Source: Syntrophomonadaceae bacterium
Lineage (GTDB): Bacteria; Bacillota_B; Syntrophomonadia; Syntrophomonadales; Syntrophomonadaceae
Length of the DNA stretch: 6,267 nucleotides
Direction: 5' to 3'
Assembly: GCA_030627145.1 (NCBI GenBank)
Contig: DAOUSQ010000062.1
Span: 1 to 6,267, forward strand
Shown: positions 1-5,167 of the stretch, in pieces
How positions within the stretch are numbered: the stretch's first letter is position 1
Layout: the number at the start of each line of letters is the position of its first letter
The notes under the pieces: model-generated
What the model was told of the DNA's origin: nothing
What the model saw: only the letters and a program-made list of their open reading frames with translations
Database searches by the model: none
Program-made: the position numbers and the translations under genes

Positions 1-37
1 CCTTTTTTCTTTCATATAAAGGTAATATTTGGATTAT

Positions 38-880
38 TCAGATAATCTCTGCTATAATTTTTGAAATTACATTGTCGTAAGCATAAAAGTTATTTTCAGT
101 TAATAGATTTTCGAATTTGCCTGCTTCGGGGTGACCGCCATACCAGTGAATTCCTATGGTATCAGTGGTAATATAATTAGTATGGTTACCGTAATAAATG
201 TATGGGATCCTATTATGATCCAAAGGGTAAACTACATCAAGTTTCAAATTAGCCAGGTTAATGTTATTACACTTATTTTTAATTGATGCTAGATCGGGAA
301 ACTGCTCGTTAAGTAAGTTATAACCTATACTTTGGTATTCTTGCAGGTCAAAGCTGATATGAGATTTCTCATAAATAAACTTGTAGAATTCGTTATCTGG
401 CGAAGACATAAGAAAACCTATAGAATGATATCCGGGATCTTTGTTAAAGCAAATTAAGGTATTAACATCCTTATTTACCTCCTGGTTTACATACAGGTGA
501 CTGATGGGTTTGAAATAAATAATATCGAAATCTGACCACAGGCCTCCTTCGGTAGAAAGTATATACCATCTTAAAAAATCCGATTTAAAGGTCTCTGGTA
601 TGTTATCATTTATACCCAGTTCTGCAAAATCAATTTCAATTTTATCTATTTCCATATCCAGAAGTTTGTCAATATAATCTCCCCCCCTGAATTCCACTTT
701 TTGGTGGACACTGGACCAGGTGTAATCACCCTGGTATCTTATTTTAGGGAAGTATAACTTTATTTGCCAATCTGGATTAAATTTTTTAAAGGATAATACA
801 GTTAAATATCTCAAAAAAGATATGGTGTCATTTCCCCAGTATAAGTGGACTACCCGGGGTATATTTTCCAAATACCACAT
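38..880 (-). CDS. DXD-motif sugar transferase (Gly_transf_sug / OCH1-like family), 280 aa
   Basis: Probable cytoplasmic glycosyltransferase that moves a sugar from a nucleotide donor onto a surface-polysaccharide precursor. The N-terminus carries IPRVVHLYWGN (residues 7-17), typical of the first strand of this family. The core is at residues 99-125: KSDFLRWYILSTEGG, then the metal/nucleotide-binding DXD as SDFD (D117, D119), followed by IIYFKP. A late HWYGGH motif lies near the C-terminus. There is no signal peptide or membrane segment, and the length is usual for the family. The ATG at 880 is preceded by AGGGTGAT at a suitable distance, and the conserved motif begins seven residues in, so this start is favoured. 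It lies 108 nt downstream of the epimerase on the same strand with no convincing terminator between, so it is probably read through from the sugar-nucleotide operon. Donor and acceptor cannot be read from sequence; a role in adding the sugar made next door is inference. Confidence 0.88.
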   Translation of the reverse strand: MWYLENIPRVVHLYWGNDTISFLRYLTVLSFKKFNPDWQIKLYFPKIRYQGDYTWSSVHQKVEFRGGDYIDKLLDMEIDKIEIDFAELGINDNIPETFKSDFLRWYILSTEGGLWSDFDIIYFKPISHLYVNQEVNKDVNTLICFNKDPGYHSIGFLMSSPDNEFYKFIYEKSHISFDLQEYQSIGYNLLNEQFPDLASIKNKCNNINLANLKLDVVYPLDHNRIPYIYYGNHTNYITTDTIGIHWYGGHPEAGKFENLLTENNFYAYDNVISKIIAEII

Positions 881-937
881 TTAAGATCACCCTGCTTTCC
901 TTATTTCATATATATTATGAAAATTCGAGAAAAAAGG

Positions 938-954
938 TGACTTCCGATTATTAG
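938..954 (+). repeat. 17-bp direct repeat, left copy
   Basis: TGACTTCCGATTATTAG lies in the gap between the glycosyltransferase and the epimerase. It matches the right copy at 4204-4220 in 16 of 17 positions and the same orientation. The pair flanks the whole three-gene operon with its promoter. The flanking bases do not extend the match. Confidence 0.5.
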
Positions 955-988
955 TTCCTGGCACAAGGAATTTATTGAACAGCACCAT

Positions 989-2074
989 CTATACTGCCGT
1001 TACACTCAAAATTATTTTTACGACTGTCGAACTAACCTGATCTACCAGGTATTCGGGAGGTGGTTCCCAGTTACAGCTCTGCATTAAAACAGCTTTAACT
1101 GCACTCAGTATTAAATCAGGTTCACAACCCGAAATAATACTGCTCCCGCATTCTAAAGTTTCCGGTCTTTCAGTAACATCCCGCAGAATTATGTTGGGAA
1201 TCTTAAATATACAACATTCTTCCTGAACTGTGCCGCTATCGCTTAAAACACAGAGAGCTTGTTTTTCCAGGCTAACGAAATCAAACAGGCCCAGGGGTTC
1301 AACCGCAATAATCCCCCTGCCGGCTAACTCTTTGTTGTTTTTAAGGAGTTGTGAACGCGTGCGGGGGTGTAGACTGCAGATTACGGGTATTCCGTATTCT
1401 TTATGCAGGAGATGCAAGGCATCTATAAAATTGCTCAGGTGTTGTGGGACGTCTACATTCTCAGCCCGGTGTAAGGTTACCAGGAAATAATTATTGGGTA
1501 TAAGGTTTAATTTATTCAAGGCTTTACTGTTTTGTATATCATCTCTATAATATTCAAGCACTTCCCAGATAGGATTGCCGGTAACATAAATGTTATGACC
1601 TGGAATACCTTCTTTAAGTAGATTGGCGCGGCTGCGTTCGGTATAGGGAAGAAGGATGTCACTGCAGTGATCTACGATGCGCCGGTTAACTTCCTCCGGA
1701 ACCCGGCCGTCATAACAACGGTTCCCGGCTTCCATATGGAAAACCGGGATACCCATCCGTTTAGCCACTATGGCCGACAGGGCACTGTTAGTATCACCCA
1801 GGATAAGTAAACGATCCGGGCTCTCAAGGGATATTACCTTATCACATTGGGCCAAGATGGTACCTATCTGTTTCATAGAACTTCCTGATTGGCAATTTAA
1901 TACGTAATCAGGTAAACGTACCCCCAGTTCTGCAAAGAAAATATCATTTAAATAAGGTTCGTAGTTCTGTCCAGTATGTACCAGCACATGTTCACAAATC
2001 CTATCAAGAAGAGGAATAACCCTGCTAAGGCGAATGATTTCCGGGCGAGTACCCAGTATGGTCATTATCTTCAT
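989..2074 (-). CDS. wecB: Non-hydrolysing UDP-N-acetylhexosamine 2-epimerase, CapG/WbjD/WbvD type, 361 aa
   Basis: Member of the WecB/MnaA 2-epimerase superfamily (GT-B fold), acting in the cytoplasm on a UDP-N-acetyl sugar. Visible motifs in order: GTRPE (8-12), HTGQNY (33-38), GDTNS (93-97), HMEAGNR (113-119), VPEEVNRRIVDH (125-136), TLHRAEN (200-206), LSDSGTVQEE (277-286) and RPET (303-306). HTGQNY and EAGNRCYD, in place of the TAQHR and EAGLRT forms of true WecB/MnaA, are characteristic of the branch that epimerises C2 of 6-deoxy-L-HexNAc (CapG, WbjD, WbvD). The family symbol wecB is therefore loose, and the expected product is UDP-L-FucNAc or UDP-L-QuiNAc rather than UDP-ManNAc. The start overlaps the dehydratase stop as ATGA (4 nt), with AAGGAG ten bases upstream, so translation is probably coupled. 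It is last of the three-gene pathway set, matching its position as last enzyme. Length is normal. Confidence 0.93.
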   Translation of the reverse strand: MKIMTILGTRPEIIRLSRVIPLLDRICEHVLVHTGQNYEPYLNDIFFAELGVRLPDYVLNCQSGSSMKQIGTILAQCDKVISLESPDRLLILGDTNSALSAIVAKRMGIPVFHMEAGNRCYDGRVPEEVNRRIVDHCSDILLPYTERSRANLLKEGIPGHNIYVTGNPIWEVLEYYRDDIQNSKALNKLNLIPNNYFLVTLHRAENVDVPQHLSNFIDALHLLHKEYGIPVICSLHPRTRSQLLKNNKELAGRGIIAVEPLGLFDFVSLEKQALCVLSDSGTVQEECCIFKIPNIILRDVTERPETLECGSSIISGCEPDLILSAVKAVLMQSCNWEPPPEYLVDQVSSTVVKIILSVTAV

Positions 2075-3135
2075 CGCAAGAATTCTCCTTCATATTCAAA
2101 ATCCTGTCCAACATTAAGGTGGTGATTATATAGTAACTCCCTGGTCTCTTGTAGGCTTAACACAGAATCCCCGGAACTATATTCCTTATCCAGAGCCTGT
2201 AAGCCGGACTCTTCTTTCACCAGCTCGGGAAGCATAGGTTTTATGGCGTAATATTCACCCCGTTCAAAGGTGTGCCAGGCCTCTTCATGGGATACCAGGT
2301 TTTCATGGACTTTCTCCCCCGGTCTGATACCGGTAACAACTATCTTTATATCACGATTTTCAATTAAAGCCCTTGCTACATCAATTATCCGGGCTGCAGG
2401 TACCCGGGGAATATAGATTTCACCGGGATTAGCCTCTTCAATAGCTGCCAGTATAGTATCTACTGCGCGTTCCAGGGATAACAAGAACCGGGTCATATTC
2501 CGGGTGGTTATGGTAACTGGTCCCCCGTTTTTTATCTGTTCATGAAAAAGAGGAATTACCGAACCGCGGGAAGCAAGGACATTACCGTAACGGACACAGA
2601 TAAAACGGGTTGTGGAAATGCTGATATTAGCATTTATAAAGATTCTTTCCTGTATGGCCTTGGTCATGCCCATAACATTGACCGGCTTACATGCTTTATC
2701 TGTAGAAACCCCCACTACTGTTTCTATATTTAAATGGTTTTCCCTTATAGCTCTAATAATGTTCTCGGCACCGGTAATATTGGTTTGGACAGCTTCATAA
2801 GGGAAGTATTCGCAAGAAGGGACTTGTTTTAGGGCAGCCGCGTTAATAATAATATCTGCTCCTTTTATTGCAGCACAGACAGAATGGTAATTACGTATAT
2901 CCCCAACCTTAAACTCCACCAGGCGTTGAAAATCCTGGTAGATGATTTCATCAGTAACTTTTTTCTTTTGTTGGAATTCCACCCGCATAAAATGTTGTTT
3001 AGCTTCATCACGTGAAAAAATAATAATCTTCCTGGGTAAATCTGTTTCGTTCGCCAGCAGACGCCGGGTAAGCACTTTACCCAGTGAACCCGTTCCGCCT
3101 GTAATTACTATTACTTTATTTTTAAAAATTGACAT
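2071..3135 (-). CDS. UDP-GlcNAc 4,6-dehydratase (inverting), CapE/WbjB/WbvB-like SDR, 354 aa
   Basis: Extended short-chain dehydrogenase/reductase of the polysaccharide-biosynthesis CapD/CapE/FlaA1 group. It is expected to oxidise UDP-GlcNAc at C4, remove water across C5-C6 and invert C5, giving a 4-keto-6-deoxy-L-sugar. The NAD(P)-binding motif is TGGTGSLG (12-19); the active-site stretch is VSTDKA (143-148) followed by NVMGMTK (153-159). Met155 sits where most SDRs have the catalytic Tyr (MxxxK with K159), the S-M-K triad described for WbpM/CapE-type enzymes. IRPGEKVHENL (270-280) is the usual C-terminal family motif. There are no membrane helices, so this is the short soluble form. The frame stays open upstream to an ATG at 3231, but I start at 3135 because GGGAGGA lies 5 nt before it and the Rossmann motif begins at once. 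It overlaps the upstream reductase gene by 14 nt and the downstream epimerase by 4 nt. Confidence is high in the family and moderate in the exact product. Confidence 0.93.
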   Translation of the reverse strand: MSIFKNKVIVITGGTGSLGKVLTRRLLANETDLPRKIIIFSRDEAKQHFMRVEFQQKKKVTDEIIYQDFQRLVEFKVGDIRNYHSVCAAIKGADIIINAAALKQVPSCEYFPYEAVQTNITGAENIIRAIRENHLNIETVVGVSTDKACKPVNVMGMTKAIQERIFINANISISTTRFICVRYGNVLASRGSVIPLFHEQIKNGGPVTITTRNMTRFLLSLERAVDTILAAIEEANPGEIYIPRVPAARIIDVARALIENRDIKIVVTGIRPGEKVHENLVSHEEAWHTFERGEYYAIKPMLPELVKEESGLQALDKEYSSGDSVLSLQETRELLYNHHLNVGQDFEYEGEFLR

Positions 3136-4039
3136 TTGCTTCCTCCCTGTTATTCTCACTATACTGGGTAGCCAGGAAATCCAGGTACATATTATCAATA
3201 AGTTCCGGCCACGATGGTGGAGAGTATCCAATTAGTTGCTGCAATTTACTTGAATCAAGGGACCTGTCGCAATGAACGTTATCAAAAGGTTCGATTTCTA
3301 TCTCTTTTTTATATTTACAGGCTATTAATTTAAGCAGCTCATACTTGGATATGGGGGCGGCGGATAGGTGATATATTCCATTAAGCTGGGGGTTAGGGAC
3401 AATATATTTAGCAATGATATTGGCAAGTTCTGTGGTGGGAAAACCTGAATAGATGTGCCGGGTATATCCCTGAATTTTGTCCTCCTGAGCCAGGAACCAC
3501 TCAATAAGACCAAATTTACCTTTGAGCTCGTGCCCGATAATAGATGTACGTATAGTAAGGCAGTGAGGATAATTTACTTCACCCAATAGTTTTGTTCTCC
3601 CATAGAGATCCACACAATTAGGGATATCATCCTCTGTATAATTCCCCTGGCTGCCGTTGAATACACAATCTGTACTTATATGTATCATCCGTACACCGGC
3701 AGTATGGCAGGCCAGAGCAATTCGGTGTGGTAAAAGTGCATTGGTATAAATGCTAACCAGATGATCCTGAGCTGCAGGTACCTGCTTAATGATACCAATA
3801 CAATTAATAAGTAGATCAGGTTTGGTTAAAGCTATAGAGCGAACAATGGTATCAAAATTGTTGCCATCCACATTCAGGTGTATTTTACTTAGCAGTTCTG
3901 GCGAAAGACATGCTGATAAACCGTCTAAACTACGGGCAGTGGCATAAACATCAAAACCTTCCTGCCGGGAAAGTTGGAGGAATAATTTGTGTCCTAACAT
4001 TCCGCTGGCACCGAGTATCAATATTCTTGTAGTCTCCAT
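3122..4039 (-). CDS. RmlD-like NAD(P)-dependent sugar-nucleotide 4-ketoreductase (WbvR-like; cupin-less relative of CapF/WbjC), 305 aa
   Basis: Extended SDR resembling dTDP-4-dehydrorhamnose reductase, expected to reduce the C4 keto group made by the dehydratase encoded next. The glycine motif GASGMLG (G10, G13, G16) opens the Rossmann fold. INCIGIIKQ (78-86) is the form seen in UDP-HexNAc pathway reductases rather than RmlD proper. The active site is ISTDCVF (121-127) with YGRTK (Y146, K150). The protein ends at 305 residues, about 60 short of CapF/WbjC, and lacks their C-terminal cupin domain, which epimerises C3. That makes Vibrio WbvR, of the UDP-L-RhaNAc/L-QuiNAc route, the closer functional model; this is inference. 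The start has AAAGGAG eight bases upstream. It is first gene of the operon, about 28 nt from the predicted transcription start, and its end overlaps the dehydratase start by 14 nt. An ordinary dTDP-rhamnose role is less likely because no rmlA, rmlB or rmlC is adjacent. Confidence 0.88.
   Translation of the reverse strand: METTRILILGASGMLGHKLFLQLSRQEGFDVYATARSLDGLSACLSPELLSKIHLNVDGNNFDTIVRSIALTKPDLLINCIGIIKQVPAAQDHLVSIYTNALLPHRIALACHTAGVRMIHISTDCVFNGSQGNYTEDDIPNCVDLYGRTKLLGEVNYPHCLTIRTSIIGHELKGKFGLIEWFLAQEDKIQGYTRHIYSGFPTTELANIIAKYIVPNPQLNGIYHLSAAPISKYELLKLIACKYKKEIEIEPFDNVHCDRSLDSSKLQQLIGYSPPSWPELIDNMYLDFLATQYSENNREEANVNF
3136..3147 (-). promoter_or_regulatory. Ribosome binding site fixing the dehydratase start
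   Basis: On the minus strand GGGAGGA (3147-3141) is followed after AGCAA by the ATG at 3135. It lies inside the last codons of the upstream reductase gene. It decides in favour of the start at 3135 over the in-frame ATG at 3231, which would add 32 residues with no resemblance to the family N-terminus. Confidence 0.85.
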
Positions 4040-4073
4040 ATTATCCGGGCTCCTTTTTTAATAAAAAGTCGTA

Positions 4074-4101
4074 ATTACAACAATCTCTACATTTTTGTCA
4101 A
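4074..4101 (-). promoter_or_regulatory. Housekeeping-type promoter of the sugar-nucleotide operon
   Basis: Reading the minus strand, a perfect -35 TTGACA (4101-4096) is followed by a 16-nt spacer and the -10 TGTAAT (4079-4074, five of six consensus bases). The predicted start point near 4067 leaves a leader of about 28 nt carrying the AAAGGAG ribosome site of the reductase. It lies downstream of the terminator of the preceding gene, so the operon appears to be an independent transcription unit. No clear operator was seen. Confidence 0.65.
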
Positions 4102-4182
4102 AAAGAACAAAATTTTTTATTGAGAATTACAGAATATAATATGATAGGTAATAATAAAGCGTGCCTGGGTGGTTTTAAGTGG

Positions 4183-4211
4183 GCAAGTGGTAGGAGGAGA
4201 AACTGACTTGC
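4183..4211. repeat. Imperfectly placed inverted repeat with an orphan AGGAGG in its loop
   Basis: GCAAGT (4183-4188) and ACTTGC (4206-4211) are perfect inverted arms around a 17-nt loop. On the plus strand the loop contains AGGAGG (4192-4197), a strong Shine-Dalgarno with no real gene after it: a TTG at 4208 opens only six codons before TGA. It could be an operator upstream of the minus-strand operon promoter, the remnant of a lost plus-strand gene start, or chance. Nothing else in the 318-nt gap 4040-4357 looks coding. Confidence 0.3.
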
Positions 4212-4220
4212 GATTATTAG
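4204..4220 (+). repeat. 17-bp direct repeat, right copy
   Basis: TGACTTGCGATTATTAG differs from the left copy at 938-954 by one base (G for C at the seventh position). It overlaps the right arm of the GCAAGT/ACTTGC inverted repeat and lies between the upstream gene's terminator and the operon promoter. The single difference creates the arm of that inverted repeat. Confidence 0.5.
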
Positions 4221-4227
4221 CCAAATG

Positions 4228-4263
4228 AAAAAAGAATGGTTTTTCGTTTTTGAAAAACCATTC
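4228..4263 (-). terminator. Intrinsic terminator of the coiled-coil gene
   Basis: A perfect 12-bp inverted repeat, GAATGGTTTTTC (4234-4245) and GAAAAACCATTC (4252-4263), encloses a six-base loop. Read on the minus strand the hairpin is followed directly by TTTTTT (4233-4228), the arrangement of a rho-independent terminator. On the plus strand no T run follows, so it works in one direction. It lies about 95 nt past the stop of the minus-strand gene at 4358 and about 130 nt before the operon promoter, separating the two units. The stem is AT-rich, so efficiency may be moderate. Confidence 0.75.
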
Positions 4264-4357
4264 CCGACCTAACCGAAATAAGATATGAAATTTCCACTTA
4301 CACGGAATTATTTATATTCCCCTAAAAAGACTATTCTTTTGCTTTACCCCGGACAAA

Positions 4358-4921
4358 TCAAAGCATTATGAATTTCTGTTGAGGCTGATGCTCTGGTAAT
4401 TTTGATACTATTTGTTTATAAAATTCTTCCAGCTGCAGCAAGCGCTCTTCAAGTGCTTCAAGGCGAGACATTATTTCCTTTTGCAGAGACAACTCCTCAA
4501 CAGTTTCAAGCCGGGCATTCAATTTCTGCAGAAGAGTTTCCTTTTTTGTATTATCTAGCTTCGATTGCAGTAAGCTCTCCTCGAGTGCTTCAAGGTGAGC
4601 ATGTATTTCCTTTTGCAGAGAAATCTCCTCTAAAGCTTCAAGCCGTGCATCTATTTTCTGCAGAAGAGTTCTTTTTTTCATATTACTTAACTCTGATTCT
4701 ACGTTCCAGGCTTTATACCCGGTGAATATATTTGGCCCAACAGGGACAGGGGAACTGTAGTTATCTTTTTCTTGCTCTGGAGCAGATCCTTCCTGAGATT
4801 TGTTTTTCAGCAGCCAATCCTGGACTATATTATTGAACTTTGCCGGGAGGGTTTTTTGTATTATTTTACGGGGGCAATAATACCTGACATTAAAGGACGG
4901 AGTTTTTAAATTGCTTTGCAG
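4358..4921 (-). CDS. Coiled-coil protein with duplicated repeat, probable CTG start, 187 aa, function unknown
   Basis: I do not recognise the family. From the first ATG (4681) the product would be 107 aa with no usable ribosome site, but the frame stays open for 80 further codons to a CTG at 4919-4921. That CTG is immediately preceded by in-frame TAA and, eight bases earlier, by an ideal GGAGGTGAT. No ATG, GTG or TTG lies in this frame between, so CTG initiation is the simplest reading. Residues 1-80 are polar and mostly non-helical in look (TPSFNVRYYCPRK near the start, an IVQDWLLKNK stretch, then a Ser/Pro/Glu-rich linker). Residues 81 to about 170 form a Leu/Glu-rich coiled coil made of two 44-residue repeats (LLQKIDARLEALEE and LLQKLNARLETVEE), each with a second LEALEE 16 residues on. 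There is no signal peptide or membrane span. It is monocistronic, with a terminator at 4228-4263. A scaffold or oligomerisation role near the envelope genes is only a guess. Confidence 0.7.
   Translation of the reverse strand: MQSNLKTPSFNVRYYCPRKIIQKTLPAKFNNIVQDWLLKNKSQEGSAPEQEKDNYSSPVPVGPNIFTGYKAWNVESELSNMKKRTLLQKIDARLEALEEISLQKEIHAHLEALEESLLQSKLDNTKKETLLQKLNARLETVEELSLQKEIMSRLEALEERLLQLEEFYKQIVSKLPEHQPQQKFIML
4418..4681 (-). repeat. Tandem 132-bp duplication inside the coiled-coil gene
   Basis: Two copies lie in register 132 bp apart (about 4681-4550 and 4549-4418). The shared block CTGCAGAAGAG begins at 4658 and again at 4526 on the plus strand, and TATTTCCTTTTGCAGAGA recurs likewise. At protein level the unit is 44 residues, and most positions match over the first 35 or so. 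Each unit holds a 16-residue sub-repeat ending in LEALEE or a variant (LETVEE). Confidence 0.8.
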
Positions 4922-4925
4922 TTAA

Positions 4926-4934
4926 ATCACCTCC
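4926..4934 (-). promoter_or_regulatory. Ideal Shine-Dalgarno ahead of a CTG start
   Basis: The minus strand reads GGAGGTGAT (4934-4926), complementary over nine bases to the usual 16S rRNA 3' end, then TTAA and CTG (4921-4919). Spacing from GGAGG to CTG is 8 nt. The other two frames downstream close within a few codons (TAA in both), so only the CTG frame can use this site. Confidence 0.75.
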
Positions 4935-5167
4935 AATAGACCATTATTATATAAGCAAAATATTACGACTCTTCAGTTTAATATATGCAAAAAAATGAGA
5001 AAGGTTATTAACACATCCAATTTTGTGTACACTCGCAAAGGATAGGGTCTTACCAGAATCTAATTTATTTTCTGAAATTACTTTTATTAAATCTTTCTCT
5101 ACCCCACTTTTAATCAGTCCTGTTACGCAATTATATATAAATAAAAGGATAATGGGAGGAAGAACTG
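4935..5167. other. Divergent intergenic region between the coiled-coil and SLH genes
   Basis: This AT-rich spacer must hold the start signals of two divergent genes. Leftward there is the TATAAT box at 4946-4951. Rightward, overlapping TATATA and TATAAA sequences (5132-5141) lie 13 nt before the SLH ribosome site but have only a poor -35 match (TTTTAA at 5108). GTGTACAC (5025-5032) is a perfect 8-bp palindrome, too short to call an operator. I see no coding sequence with support. Confidence 0.4.
4946..4951 (-). promoter_or_regulatory. Possible -10 box of the coiled-coil gene
   Basis: A perfect TATAAT (4951-4946, minus strand) lies 12 nt before the Shine-Dalgarno, predicting a short leader. 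No good -35 is visible at 16-18 nt upstream; the best there, TGAAGA, matches three of six bases. An activator or alternative promoter architecture would be needed if this is real. Confidence 0.35.

Noticed and set aside
33..48. GATTAT/ATAATC hairpin at the glycosyltransferase stop
   Set aside because: Six AT-rich base pairs overlapping the coding end and no T run on the minus strand; not a terminator.
968..983. TTCCT/AGGAA hairpin after the epimerase gene
   Set aside because: Only five base pairs; the T run on the minus strand is about 30 nt away, so it is not a credible terminator.
1230..1490. Plus-strand ORF of 86 codons
   Set aside because: Lies wholly inside the well-supported epimerase gene on the other strand; no ribosome site and no recognisable protein features.
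3136..3231. Longer N-terminus for the dehydratase from ATG 3231
   Set aside because: Adds 32 residues unlike the family and would overlap the reductase gene by 110 nt; the GGGAGGA site supports ATG 3135.
2542..3235. Three plus-strand ORFs (2542-2733, 2612-2800, 2942-3235)
   Set aside because: All are antisense to the dehydratase and reductase genes, with low-complexity translations and no start signals.
3325..3513. Minus-strand ORF of 62 codons
   Set aside because: Out-of-frame shadow inside the reductase gene, Pro/Ser-rich, with no ribosome site.
4141..4206. 21-codon plus-strand ORF starting ATGATAGGT
   Set aside because: No Shine-Dalgarno, and too short to judge; treated as chance.
4402..4725. 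Plus-strand ORF of 107 codons
   Set aside because: Antisense mirror of the repetitive coiled-coil gene; the minus frame has the start signals, terminator and clear heptad-like pattern.
4738..4760. CAGGGACAGGGGAACTG, resembling termini of some Firmicute insertion elements
   Set aside because: It lies within the extended coiled-coil coding frame (VPVPSS-type linker), and no partner end or transposase is present.
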